The notes under the pieces: generated by a model
The model's input: the letters and a program-made list of their open reading frames with translations, nothing else
What the model was told of the DNA's origin: nothing
Database searches by the model: none
Program-made: the position numbers and the translations under genes
NCBI RefSeq assembly: GCF_034555375.1
Contig: NZ_CP140706.1
Span: forward strand, 2,409,001-2,473,000
From: Pseudomonas sp. B33.4
GTDB taxonomy: Bacteria; Pseudomonadota; Gammaproteobacteria; Pseudomonadales; Pseudomonadaceae
Direction of reading: 5' to 3'
DNA length: 64,000 bases
In this document: piece after piece, positions 43,497 through 52,471 of the stretch
How positions within the stretch are numbered: position 1 is the stretch's first letter
Layout of the letters: every line of letters starts with the position of its first letter

Positions 43497-44276
43497 TCAC
43501 CGACTTCGCGCGTACTCGACGAGATCTTTCGGGTAAACCCAGTGATCGACATGGCGATCATCCAGGCCATACAGAAAGACAATCGCCGCAGCTTCGAATG
43601 CCCAGTAGCCGACGTAGTTACCGTCGTCGCCCTGTAAGTGCGTATCGTGCCAAGGCGCTTGTTCGAAAGCTGGATACCAAGTCTGGCAATACTCCTTGAG
43701 CAGCAGGGACGCCTCTTCGCGTGTGTCGGCATAAATTGCCTGTACGAGAGGGGTGTAGACGTCGTGATACCACTGATCAACGTCTTGCCGATCAGGCAGG
43801 ACTTTTTTCAGCAGGTCTTCATAGAGCGTGTCGTCCCCGGCGTAACCAGCGTCGTCCAGAAGTTTAACGAATCGTATGAGCAGGTCCTTGCGGTCGAGCA
43901 GAATGCACAGGCTGATCACTTGAACGGCTTCTTCGTATTCATCTGGCCAATCATCAATGGCGAGTGGTGAGATTTGCGGTACATCTTCGTAGGCGGCCAG
44001 CCTCTGCTGGCGCAGTTCATACTGATCGAGCAAGTCTTCGAGTAACGGGAGGAGAGCTTCGATAGGCTCGCCAACGGTATAAGTTGCAAGCAACTTATCA
44101 AGCGCCAGTCTCTGAAAGAATGCCGCGCGCAGGCTCGCTTCTTCGTCGTCAGAATCTGATTGGAAGCGATTGGTCTTGAAGAACTCCACGACAGCATCAT
44201 GTTCCCTGAGAAAGTGTGCGTAGTGGCGTCTGCTGAAAAAGGATTGGCGTTCGCTCGCTTTTATTCCTGCACTCAC
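43497..44276 (-). CDS. PoNi-type immunity protein (DUF1910/DUF1911), second copy
   Basis: The 259-residue protein matches PoNi immunity proteins that neutralise PoNe DNase toxins: an N-terminal DUF1910 part (RRHYAHFLREHDAVVEFFKTNRFQSD ... YELRQQRLAAYEDV) and a DUF1911 part (ISLCILLDRKDLLIRFVKLLDDAGYAGDDTLYEDLL ... WYPAFEQAPWHDTHLQGDDGNYVGYWAFEAAAI). It is a paralogue of the upstream gene and overlaps it by four bases. It stops after YPKDLVEYARSR, lacking the C-terminal module of its neighbour. No PoNe toxin is visible. Confidence 0.88.
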   Translation of the reverse strand: MSAGIKASERQSFFSRRHYAHFLREHDAVVEFFKTNRFQSDSDDEEASLRAAFFQRLALDKLLATYTVGEPIEALLPLLEDLLDQYELRQQRLAAYEDVPQISPLAIDDWPDEYEEAVQVISLCILLDRKDLLIRFVKLLDDAGYAGDDTLYEDLLKKVLPDRQDVDQWYHDVYTPLVQAIYADTREEASLLLKEYCQTWYPAFEQAPWHDTHLQGDDGNYVGYWAFEAAAIVFLYGLDDRHVDHWVYPKDLVEYARSR

Positions 44277-45214
44277 GCTTCACCTGACCAATACCAAAGC
44301 GTATCGCCCCAACGGGAGTCGTTGATCTTCGGCATGAGTTCACCCTGTTGGAAATGACGGCGGGAGTTCGCCTGAGCAGGCGTGAACCAATAGCCGGTCC
44401 GGCTGCATGCATCGCCGGCAACGATTCGGCCAACTTGTGTCATTCGTGGGCTTTGATGATTTCTCGCGTAGTCGACCAGATCTTTCGGGTAAACCATATG
44501 GTCGACGGCGTGATCATCGATGCCATACAAAAATGCGACGGCGCCAGCTTCAAACGCCCAATAGCCCACGTAGTTCCCGTCCTCTCCCTGTAGGTGAGCG
44601 TCGTGCCAAGGCGCATGCCGGAATGCGGGATACCATTGTTTGCAATAAGTCAGTAGCAGCTCGGAAGCTTCTTCTTTTTCATCTGCGTAAATCGCCTGTA
44701 TCAACGGCGTGTAGACATCGTGAAACCACTCATCAACATCGTCTCGATCAGGCAACACTTTGCAGAGAAGATCTTCGTAGAGTGCGTCCTCTCCCTTGAA
44801 ACCCGCATTGTCCACCAGGCTTATGAACCGTTTCAGAAGATCAGTGCGGTGGAGCAGGACACACAGACTGATCACCTGTACGCACTCTTCATATTCGTCC
44901 AGCCAGCTGTCGATAGCCAGTGGAGAGATATTCGCGATCTGTTCGAAAGCTGCCAGTTTTTGCTGGCGTACTTCATATTTTGAAATCAGGTCTTCAAGCA
45001 GAGGCTCTAACTCTGGAATATCGACGCCGGCGGTATAGGAGATCAGCAGCTTTTTTAAAGCAACTGTCTTGAAGTGATTCGCCCGCAGTGAGGCTTCCTG
45101 TTCCGGGGAGTCAGATTCAAAGGTGTTGTTTTTCCAGAACTCCTCGGTGTCCACGCTGTAGGCGAGAAACTCCGCATATTGAGCGTCGCCAAGGAGATTT
45201 TGTTTCGTTTTCAT
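44273..45214 (-). CDS. PoNi-type immunity protein with a C-terminal WYWS module
   Basis: The 313-residue protein has the same DUF1910/DUF1911 body as the following gene (for example APWHDAHLQGEDGNYVGYWAFEAGA). It is extended by about 50 residues, CSRTGYWFTPAQANSRRHF then GELMPKINDSRWGDTLWYWSGEA. That extension is nearly the same as the end of the DUF3396 protein encoded 73 bases upstream. Immunity to a PoNe-type nuclease is inferred from the family; the shared tail suggests gene conversion or a common function. Confidence 0.87.
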   Translation of the reverse strand: MKTKQNLLGDAQYAEFLAYSVDTEEFWKNNTFESDSPEQEASLRANHFKTVALKKLLISYTAGVDIPELEPLLEDLISKYEVRQQKLAAFEQIANISPLAIDSWLDEYEECVQVISLCVLLHRTDLLKRFISLVDNAGFKGEDALYEDLLCKVLPDRDDVDEWFHDVYTPLIQAIYADEKEEASELLLTYCKQWYPAFRHAPWHDAHLQGEDGNYVGYWAFEAGAVAFLYGIDDHAVDHMVYPKDLVDYARNHQSPRMTQVGRIVAGDACSRTGYWFTPAQANSRRHFQQGELMPKINDSRWGDTLWYWSGEA

Positions 45215-45286
45215 CGGAGCTCATGTGTTCCTAGATAACGTAAATGCTGTTGGAGCAGAGCCGAAGCTTGCGCAATGTTGTCGATT

Positions 45287-46408
45287 TCAATCACCTGACC
45301 AATACCAAAGCGTATCGCCCCAATTCGAGCCACTGAACCGAGGCATTATTTCCCCCAAGTCGAAGTAACGTCGGGAGTTTGCCTGTGCGGGGCTGAACCA
45401 ATAACCCGCGGCGCTACAAGGCTGACCGGCCTCTATTCGTGCTGGAGTTTTCGAATGCGCATCGTCTTGGTCGAATCGCGCGTACCAGCGCTCGGTACTG
45501 TCTTGTTCGAAGCAGTTACCGTAGGGTGAATAAGTGTGCAGTTGATCGGGTTTTGGATTACGAAGCTGTTTCAAAACGCGGTTCACCGCTACATAGGTTA
45601 CGGGCAGAGGTTCATGGATAGCGCCCAGTTCGGGTAAAGCGCCGGCGCGAATGATCAGTCCGCCCTGATAATCCAGCATCTCGACGTCGCCACGTCCGCT
45701 TAAGGCGTGGCGTAATCCGTCTTTACCTCCCAGTTGCTCGGTAAATCGAGTGCCTACAATGGTGTACCAGTTGACACCTTTGATGTGATCAAGCAATTCT
45801 CGTTTGAAGTTGTGCACCATTGAGTCAACTTCCAGACCGACATATTGCTGCGCCAGTTGAAATTCCATGGGCATGTAACGATCGAAGTCGTAGGGCAGTA
45901 TGCTCGAGAGTCCGCCGTAGCCATGTTCGGCTTCAACCTGATCGCACAAGTAAACCAGCCATTCTTCAAAGCGCGCGACGCCATCGGGCTCTTTCAGGAA
46001 ACTCCAGGGCAATGTCATCTTCAGGTATGAGCGTTTTTGATCGCCATGCACCTCGAACGAGTTCAGTGCGGACAGGCTGTACGCAGCAGCTTCGTTCGCC
46101 GTTGCGGCGCTGCTGATGTGCCATTCGTATTGTTCGTTTGGCCCTGACTCGCGGATTTTTTCCTGGGTTTTGCTGAATCCGGAATCTGTCAGCTTCTTGT
46201 AGCGGTCGTCGAACTGTCCCTTCAGATGCTGGCCGAACTCTTCCTTGAATCGGGTGAAGCATTGCATGACATTGCGCTTGCTTTGCAGCGAGTAGCCTTC
46301 CTTGAAGTAGAGGGTTGCGATCAGCCCGAGTCGTACAACGGGGGTGTTATCGGGTAGCTCAAACGTCAGGTCTGGAGCTTGTTCGCTCAGTTTTTCCAAT
46401 GTATTCAT
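45287..46408 (-). CDS. Type VI immunity protein, DUF3396 (TsiV-like)
   Basis: The 373-residue protein carries a DUF3396 domain (VVRLGLIATLYFKEGYSLQSKRN, EEWLVYLCDQVEAEHGYGGLSSILPYDFDRYMPMEFQLAQQYVGLEVD, NWYTIVGTRFTEQLGG). DUF3396 proteins are immunity partners of VRR-NUC T6SS toxins (TsiV with TseV), and the gene starts 14 bases after the VRR-NUC effector gene, so the pair is probably cognate. The C-terminal ~45 residues (CSAAGYWFSPAQANSRRYF ... WGDTLWYWSGD) are shared with the downstream PoNi protein. Confidence 0.88.
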   Translation of the reverse strand: MNTLEKLSEQAPDLTFELPDNTPVVRLGLIATLYFKEGYSLQSKRNVMQCFTRFKEEFGQHLKGQFDDRYKKLTDSGFSKTQEKIRESGPNEQYEWHISSAATANEAAAYSLSALNSFEVHGDQKRSYLKMTLPWSFLKEPDGVARFEEWLVYLCDQVEAEHGYGGLSSILPYDFDRYMPMEFQLAQQYVGLEVDSMVHNFKRELLDHIKGVNWYTIVGTRFTEQLGGKDGLRHALSGRGDVEMLDYQGGLIIRAGALPELGAIHEPLPVTYVAVNRVLKQLRNPKPDQLHTYSPYGNCFEQDSTERWYARFDQDDAHSKTPARIEAGQPCSAAGYWFSPAQANSRRYFDLGEIMPRFSGSNWGDTLWYWSGD

Positions 46409-46422
46409 AAAGCTCTCTTTTA

Positions 46423-47709
46423 TCAGGCTGTCGCCGCAGCAGTGATAGCAGCGCCGCCCAAAATGGTGGCTAGCACGGCCCATGAAAGCTGAGCCAGTCG
46501 AACGATAACCAAAATTGCTGCGACGATAGCAGCAGGCACACCGGCAGCAACCAGTGCCGCTCCAATAGCAAAAGCCACCACAACGGTGGCAACGACTGTT
46601 CCTACGTCAATCAATACTTGCATCCAGTCGATTTCCTTGAGCTTTTCCAAGGTCAGGTCGGTGAAATGCTGAATTTCCTTCCACGCAGCCCTGAGTTGCT
46701 CATCCGTCCAGCGAACGATCTTCGCACCTGTTTCACTGACCCATTCCCAGGCTTTTTGAGACTCACGTCTAATCCATTGACCCTTGATTCCGAGCCACGT
46801 AGCGGCGTCTTCGAGGTGTTGTTGCATTTCTTGCGATAGCCTTCGAATGCCCTGAGCACCTTGCTCCAAGAGCCCTTCAACGGCCTCTTGAAGTTGCGTC
46901 CAGCTTTCGACCCGCGCCGGTCTGGGTGTCGCTGTTGGGCCGTACGCGGGAACAGGGACCGGAGCGGGTCTTGGGGCTTGCCCCGGGCCTCCGGTCGGGG
47001 GCAGCAAAACAGGCCATTGCTGTGGGTTGAACTCACCAGTAGGCTTATGTTGTCTGTTGTATTCGCGGTCGCGTTCACGCTCGCCGTCATCTCGACAATC
47101 ATTGATTTCGAGTACAGAAAAACGGTTTGGGCCACCTGCTATATCTAGATAAGCCTCTCGCTGTGCCATACCGAGGACGTCCCCGGGAAACTTCACTTCC
47201 ACTAGCCTTTCCAGATTATCCGGGTGCGCAACACCTTGATGATCTGTTCCAGCTTGTCCCGGCCAACGCAAGCTGCGTGTCTTGACGATGATAACGTCGG
47301 GACGCCGTAATAATCCTTTGACTGAACCTTTAGGGAATGGAAAGAGTGAATGGCGCCGCGTGGGGTCTGGCTTCACGTCGTCGCCCAGCCATGAGGAACT
47401 CAGGAATGGTTTGGGGGGGAGGGACGACATGTCGAAGCAGACTTCAGCTTTGTAATCCCATTTGAATTCCCAGCGGTATTCATCTGCCCGAATCAATCCA
47501 CTCATTACCAGCTGTTTAAGCTCCATGCCGGTGAAGTCGCCATCTTTGGCTTTTTTTATCGTTAATCTGGGAAACCGCGATGCGTAATTGGCTTTTTCCA
47601 TCAGATACGGTTTGTTATCAGGATTGGGCAGCGGTGCTTGTTTGACCGTACCTTCGATACTGGTGTTCGTGCAGCCTTGTGGCGTTTGAGGTGGTTGCAT
47701 GACCGGCAT
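46423..47709 (-). CDS. T6SS effector with VRR-NUC nuclease domain and C-terminal membrane segments (TseV-like)
   Basis: The 428-residue protein starts three bases after the vgrG stop, with GGAGG inside the vgrG end. Residues ~130-200 form a VRR-NUC nuclease: RRPDVIIVK (Asp138), ERLVEVKFPGD (Glu171, Lys173) and a following Gln/Tyr helix. A Pro-rich linker and an amphipathic coiled-coil region (240-360) lead to a hydrophobic C-terminus (~365-428). TseV effectors cleave DNA in rival bacteria. The C-terminal hydrophobic part is unusual and might help membrane crossing. The DUF3396 gene downstream is the likely immunity. Confidence 0.85.
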   Translation of the reverse strand: MPVMQPPQTPQGCTNTSIEGTVKQAPLPNPDNKPYLMEKANYASRFPRLTIKKAKDGDFTGMELKQLVMSGLIRADEYRWEFKWDYKAEVCFDMSSLPPKPFLSSSWLGDDVKPDPTRRHSLFPFPKGSVKGLLRRPDVIIVKTRSLRWPGQAGTDHQGVAHPDNLERLVEVKFPGDVLGMAQREAYLDIAGGPNRFSVLEINDCRDDGERERDREYNRQHKPTGEFNPQQWPVLLPPTGGPGQAPRPAPVPVPAYGPTATPRPARVESWTQLQEAVEGLLEQGAQGIRRLSQEMQQHLEDAATWLGIKGQWIRRESQKAWEWVSETGAKIVRWTDEQLRAAWKEIQHFTDLTLEKLKEIDWMQVLIDVGTVVATVVVAFAIGAALVAAGVPAAIVAAILVIVRLAQLSWAVLATILGGAAITAAATA

Positions 47710-47712
47710 GAT

Positions 47713-49956
47713 TCAGCCCTCCGAGTTGGCGTTTTTGAAGTCCAGGGTCATTTCCTTGGGTGCGCTTTCCCCTGCCCTGATCAACGGCTCTTCAGGCTCG
47801 GGTTTGCGAACAGGTGTCAGCAGTTCAACCTCTGCCGGGCTGCTGCTGTGTGCCTGAAAGGTTTTTCCTTCTTCGTTGGTATAACCGGCAATTCGGGTGC
47901 CATCAGCGAGCTTCAACGTATAGGGGGTACCTACCAGAGGTTCACCGGTTTTCTCATCCAGCAACAGGTAGCGCGCCTTGTGACTGCGCGGCGCGCTGTC
48001 AGGCAATTGGCCGAATTTATCGGTGTCAACTGCGCCGGGAATCAACGGCACCAGAATCCCGATCCCGGTGCCCACGCCGGGCGAGCCGCCGGTATTGATC
48101 TTCACCTCAGCCCCGCTAATGGTCACACCACCGGCATCCACCTTCACAAAACTCCCGCCAGCCTTGGCCGTGAGTTCCATGGCGCCTTCGACCACAACCT
48201 TCTGGCCTGCGTAGTAATGGATTTCTGACCCAGCCTCAACAAACTGCGCAGTCCCCACCTTCAGATGCTGCGTCACACCCACGGTCAGGTGATCATCCGC
48301 GCGCATCTCGCTAATCCGATCCAGGTGCGTAATCCGATGCTCTTCAACCTTGAACTCACTCAGCGTATTGGCTTCAACCGTGTCGTGCCGTTCATTGCCC
48401 ACCCGGATCTTCTGATCGTGCTCAATGTTCTCATCCCAATCGCGCTGGGCGTGGATGTAGATCTGCTCGGCGCCTTTCTTGTCTTCGATGCGGAATTCGT
48501 TGTAGCCCTTGCCACCCGGTGAACTCAGGGTTTTGAAGGTGCTGCGGGTCTTGTTTGCCGGCAGGTCGTAGGGGACGACGTTTTCCTTGTGGTACAGGCA
48601 ACCGGTGACCAGTGGCTGATCGGGATCGCCTTCAAGGAAGGTGACGAGGACTTCCATGCCGATGCGCGGGATGGCGATGCCGCCGTAGGCTGCGCCGGCC
48701 CAGCCGCTGGCGACGCGCATCCAGCAGGTGGTTTTGTCGTTGGACTGACCGTCGCGGTCCCAGTGGAATTGCACTTTGATCCGGCCGTATTGGTCGCAGT
48801 GGATTTCTTCGCCTGCGGGGCCGGTGACGACGGCGGTCTGGCTGCCGAGAGCTTGCGGTTTCGGGTGTTCAAGGGCAGGGCGGTAGTGCGCGTCCCACGG
48901 GGTGGCGAGGAAGCTGTTGCGGTAGCCCTGGTGGAAATCGCTTTTGTTATCGGTGACGTCGCTGGTGACGTTTTCGCCGAGCACTTGCGGTTGTTTGCCT
49001 TCGTGGAAGACTTCCAGCAGCAGCCACAGGTCGTTCCATTCGGTGCGCGGGTGTTCGGCGAGCGTGAGGAAATGGCCGCTGGTGAGGGTCGGTTCGTCAC
49101 CTTTGCCTTCGGCGAGTTTGTAGTCGCTGCGATGGCGTTCGAGGGCGCGGGTGGAGAGGAATTTGCCGCGCTCGCGGGTGGTGAAGCGGCCGGGGTAGTC
49201 GTAGTCCTCGAGGTCCGGGGCGAACTCGGTTTTGACCGCGCCTTCGGGGAGGATCTTCGGTTTTTCGAAGTCGTAATCGCGGCGGCTGACGCGGGTGGTG
49301 CGGGTTTCCAGACGCAGGTTGAAGCGTTTGATCATCGGTTTGTCGGCGGCCATGCCGGAGTCTTGCTGGTAGCTCACGGCTTTGAGTTTGCGGAACACGG
49401 TCTGGTCGTCGCCGAACACCAGTTTGTGGCCGCTGCTGCTGTGCTGGAAGTGGAAGTGAATGCCTTCTTCTTCACACAAGCGCTGGATGAAATGCAGGTC
49501 GGATTCGTCGTACTGCACGCAGTATTCGCGTTCCGGGTACTCGGCGCCGAGCTGGAAGCTGTAGGCGTCGGCGAGGATGCCGCGATCCTCCAGCACTTGG
49601 GCGATGATCTTCGGTACGGTCAGTTGCTGGAAAATCTGCTGATCGTGATTGTGCCGCAGGTAGGCCAGTTGTGGCACCAGACTGAGGCTGTAACGGGTCA
49701 GGGTTTTGCCGGAGTCGCCTTGCTCGATGCGATAGACCAGACCGTGGATCTTGCCTTCGCCGGTAGGGCCGAAAGTCAGGACGCCGGGTTTGTGCAACAG
49801 CTCTTCGAGTTTGAGGTCGGGGCGGGCGCTGACGAGTTCGAGGTCGAAACGGAACGGTTGGTTGAGGGCTTCGCGACCGGTGAAACTGAGGACTTGCAGG
49901 TCGGCGTTGGCGCCTTCGACAGTGAAGGTAATGTGGCTAGCGTTTGCTTCCAGCAT
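47713..49956 (-). CDS. vgrG: Type VI secretion tip protein VgrG
   Basis: The 747-residue protein has the VgrG gp27/gp5-like body (ITFTVEGANADLQVLSFTGREALNQPF, EREYCVQYDESDLHFIQRLCEEEGIHFHF, CWMRVASGWAGAAYGGIAIPRIGMEVLVTFLEGDPDQPLVTG) and a DUF2345 beta-helix needle. A C-terminal transthyretin-like extension (RYLLLDEKTGEPLVGTPYTLKLADG...) probably docks the effector. The first ATG (49968) contains the ribosome-binding site of the second, so 49956 is chosen. It heads the effector/immunity operon. Confidence 0.95.
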   Translation of the reverse strand: MLEANASHITFTVEGANADLQVLSFTGREALNQPFRFDLELVSARPDLKLEELLHKPGVLTFGPTGEGKIHGLVYRIEQGDSGKTLTRYSLSLVPQLAYLRHNHDQQIFQQLTVPKIIAQVLEDRGILADAYSFQLGAEYPEREYCVQYDESDLHFIQRLCEEEGIHFHFQHSSSGHKLVFGDDQTVFRKLKAVSYQQDSGMAADKPMIKRFNLRLETRTTRVSRRDYDFEKPKILPEGAVKTEFAPDLEDYDYPGRFTTRERGKFLSTRALERHRSDYKLAEGKGDEPTLTSGHFLTLAEHPRTEWNDLWLLLEVFHEGKQPQVLGENVTSDVTDNKSDFHQGYRNSFLATPWDAHYRPALEHPKPQALGSQTAVVTGPAGEEIHCDQYGRIKVQFHWDRDGQSNDKTTCWMRVASGWAGAAYGGIAIPRIGMEVLVTFLEGDPDQPLVTGCLYHKENVVPYDLPANKTRSTFKTLSSPGGKGYNEFRIEDKKGAEQIYIHAQRDWDENIEHDQKIRVGNERHDTVEANTLSEFKVEEHRITHLDRISEMRADDHLTVGVTQHLKVGTAQFVEAGSEIHYYAGQKVVVEGAMELTAKAGGSFVKVDAGGVTISGAEVKINTGGSPGVGTGIGILVPLIPGAVDTDKFGQLPDSAPRSHKARYLLLDEKTGEPLVGTPYTLKLADGTRIAGYTNEEGKTFQAHSSSPAEVELLTPVRKPEPEEPLIRAGESAPKEMTLDFKNANSEG

Positions 49957-50086
49957 GCTCGACTCCATCCATTGGAAAAGCTGTGCCGATGTTGCAACAA
50001 CTGAAACAGCCGATCAAGCGTCCAAACGCGCCATAATCAGCGATCAGACTCAGCTCACGATTCAGTCACCGAGGGACGGACGAGCC

Positions 50087-51298
50087 ATGGATTCGCTGAT
50101 CAACGCCGCCGGCCGCGCGCTGTCTGCTGGTGACCCGCTAGGCGCGTTGAACTGCGTCGCTCTGCGTGAGGACCCGCCGGCGCTGGCCCTGCGCGCAATT
50201 GCCATGGCTCAGCTCGGTGATCTGCCCCGCGCCAAGGCGTTGTTGCAACGGGCGATAAAGGCGTTCGGCAGCAATGAACCGCTGTCGCGGGCGCGCTGTG
50301 TGGTCGCCGAGGCCGAGGTGGCGCTGGCAGCGCGGGATCTGGGCTGGCCGGTGAAGGCGCTGGAGGCGGCGCGGCGGGTCTTGCAGGAGCACGGTGACGG
50401 CGTGAACGCGGCACACGCGCGCTATTTGCAGATTCGCCGGTTGCTGTTGATTGGCGAGCTGCAAGAGGCCGAAACGTTGCTGGGTGAAACTGACCCGGCA
50501 CCGTTGCCGCCGGCGCTGCGTGCTGCTCATGAGTTGATCGCCGCCGGGATTGCCGTGCGTCGGGTCCAGGCGCACATGGCCGGCGCGGCGCTGGCTCGGG
50601 CGCAGGCTGCGGCGCAACAGGCCGGGATCGCCGCACTGAGCGCCGAGGTCGATCACGCCTGTCACATGCTCGCTGCGCCGGCGGCGCGGTTGATCGTTGC
50701 CGGTCAGGCGCAACGGGTGAATCTGGCGCAGGTTGAAGCTTTGTTCAACTCGTCGACACTGATCGTCGATGCCTGCCGCTATAGCGTGCGCGGTGCCGGC
50801 ATGACGGTGGCGCTGGCCACGCGGCCGGTGCTGTTCAATCTCGCACGATTACTTGCGCAAGCCTGGCCGGGCGATGTGGCGCGCGAAACACTGTTCGCCA
50901 CAGCCTTTGGTTTTCCCCTCACGGATGAATCGCACCGTGCTCGCCTGCGGGTCGAAATTGGCCGATTGCGTGCAGCGTTGGCACCGCTGGCGAACATCAG
51001 CGCGACGCCAAAGGGGTTTGCGCTGATGGCCGAGGACTTGGCACTGCTGACACTGCCGGTCGAAGACAAATACGCGGCGTTGCTGGCTTTGCTCGCCGAC
51101 GGCGAGGCCTGGTCGAGTTCAGCGCTGGCATTGGCTTTGGGCAACAGCCAGCGCCAGGTGCAACGCGCCTTGGAGGCTCTGGCGCGGGCGGACAAAGTGC
51201 AGGCGTTCGGTGTCGGCCGGGCGCGGCGCTGGATGACGCCACCGCTCCCGGGTTTCGCGACGATCTTGTTACTCCCGGTGTCGCTGGGCAATGGCTAG
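50087..51298 (+). CDS. TPR-rich regulator with C-terminal winged helix-turn-helix
   Basis: The 403-residue protein has alpha-helical, Ala/Leu-rich repeats of TPR/SARP type over residues 1-190 (LALRAIAMAQLGDLPRAKALLQRAIKAFG), a middle domain with a winged-helix-like segment (ARETLFATAFGFPLTDESHRARLRVEIGRLRAAL) and a C-terminal HTH (SSALALALGNSQRQVQRALEALARADKVQAFGVGRARRW). The order suggests a transcriptional regulator. It is divergent from vgrG and 31 bases upstream of the beta-propeller gene, which it may regulate. Confidence 0.75.
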   Translation: MDSLINAAGRALSAGDPLGALNCVALREDPPALALRAIAMAQLGDLPRAKALLQRAIKAFGSNEPLSRARCVVAEAEVALAARDLGWPVKALEAARRVLQEHGDGVNAAHARYLQIRRLLLIGELQEAETLLGETDPAPLPPALRAAHELIAAGIAVRRVQAHMAGAALARAQAAAQQAGIAALSAEVDHACHMLAAPAARLIVAGQAQRVNLAQVEALFNSSTLIVDACRYSVRGAGMTVALATRPVLFNLARLLAQAWPGDVARETLFATAFGFPLTDESHRARLRVEIGRLRAALAPLANISATPKGFALMAEDLALLTLPVEDKYAALLALLADGEAWSSSALALALGNSQRQVQRALEALARADKVQAFGVGRARRWMTPPLPGFATILLLPVSLGNG

Positions 51299-51329
51299 GC
51301 TGGACCCACACACCCACGAGGAAGTTGCC

Positions 51330-51962
51330 ATGAAACAAGCAAATGCAGAAGTCCTTCGCGAGTACGGTCCTTTTGATGACATCAAAGGCATACACGGCGT
51401 GACATTCGATGGCCAGCAGGTCTGGTTCGCCAGCGACGGCCAGCTCAATGCACTCGATCCGGCCAGCGGCGAAACCGTGCGCACGATCAAGGTTGGCGCC
51501 GACGGCGGCACTGCGTTCGACGGCCAGCACCTGTACCAGATTGCCGACCGCCGCATCCACAAGATCGATCCGGCCACGGGGCGCGTGCTCCACACCATCC
51601 CGGCCCCGGGGAATGGCGGCGACTCAGGCATGGCCTGGGCGGATGGCTCGTTATGGGTCGGGCAGTATCGCGAGCGCAAGATTCATCAGATTGATCCGCA
51701 GACCGGCGAGATCCTGCGCACGTTGGAGTCGAACCGCTTTGTCACCGGGGTGACCTGGGCGGATGGCGCGTTGTGGCATGGCACTTGGGAGGCGGATGAG
51801 AGTGAGCTGCGGCGGATCGATCCGCAGGACGGAAAGGTGATCGAGTCGCTGAAGATGCCAAAGGGCTCGGGTGTTTCGGGGCTGGAGGCCGACGGAGCCG
51901 ATCGTTTCTATTGCGGTGGCGGCGACAGTGGTCGGGTGAGGGCGGTGCGTCGGCCCAAATGA
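51330..51962 (+). CDS. Beta-propeller protein (glutamine-cyclotransferase/YncE-like)
   Basis: The 210-residue protein consists of propeller blades of ~40 residues with the recurring pattern GVTFDGQQVWFASDG...LNALDPASGETVRTI, KIDPATGRVLHTI, QIDPQTGEILRTL and RIDPQDGKVIESL. No signal peptide is seen, so it is cytosolic. Glutamine cyclotransferases and SMP-30/YncE-type propellers share this repeat; no catalytic residues can be assigned. GAGG precedes the ATG. Confidence 0.78.
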   Translation: MKQANAEVLREYGPFDDIKGIHGVTFDGQQVWFASDGQLNALDPASGETVRTIKVGADGGTAFDGQHLYQIADRRIHKIDPATGRVLHTIPAPGNGGDSGMAWADGSLWVGQYRERKIHQIDPQTGEILRTLESNRFVTGVTWADGALWHGTWEADESELRRIDPQDGKVIESLKMPKGSGVSGLEADGADRFYCGGGDSGRVRAVRRPK

Positions 51963-51981
51963 TGGGCTCTGCACCGGCCTC

Positions 51982-52073
51982 TTCGCGAGCAGGCTCGCTC
52001 CCACAGTGATTGCGGATGAACACAAATGTTGTGAACAACTTCAAACCCTGTGGGAGCGAGCCTGCTCGCGAAA
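51982..52073. repeat. REP doublet, GAGCGAGCCTGCTCGCGA type
   Basis: TTCGCGAGCAGGCTCGCTCC at the left is mirrored by TGGGAGCGAGCCTGCTCGCG at the right, separated by about 45 bases. Confidence 0.9.
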
Positions 52074-52081
52074 GCGCAGTG

Positions 52082-52273
52082 TCAGGCACCACTGTTTCGA
52101 CGACGTTCAATACCCTCCGCGCCGCCGATGTCCAGCAACCTCCTTTCCAGCAGGACATTCTCAAGGGCCTGACGCTCGACCGGCGCCATTTGGTGTTCGC
52201 GCTTTTTCAGCTCCAGCAGAATCGGGCTGGACCAGGTGCGGTAGGTCTGTTCGATGTTGCGACGCGACGTCAT
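52082..52273 (-). CDS. Small conserved-looking protein of unknown function
   Basis: The 63-residue protein starts at ATG 52273 with AAGGAG six bases upstream (a longer form from 52291 is possible). It is charged and helical (RNIEQTYRTWSSPILLELKKREHQMAPVERQALENVLLERRLLDI). I do not recognise the family. It is convergent with the beta-propeller gene across a REP pair. Confidence 0.62.
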   Translation of the reverse strand: MTSRRNIEQTYRTWSSPILLELKKREHQMAPVERQALENVLLERRLLDIGGAEGIERRRNSGA

Positions 52274-52471
52274 CAGTCTCTCCTTGATCAAGAGCCCGGT
52301 GTTGCGGGCAGGGGCTCAATCCGATGAGGTATTAACGTTAGACGACAAAGCCGGAAGTCGCGAATGCACCGCGATCCCCTGTAGGCGTTGTTGCGCAAAT
52401 TAATGGCTCGGCACGATCACGGGTGGCTGCGGTCGTACTCTTCACATGGGCGTATCACTTGTGGAGATCCA

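Noticed and set aside
48589..50004. 471-codon open frame antisense to vgrG
   Set aside because: Val/Ala/Gly/Phe-rich reverse-strand shadow with no domain; the VgrG frame is certain.
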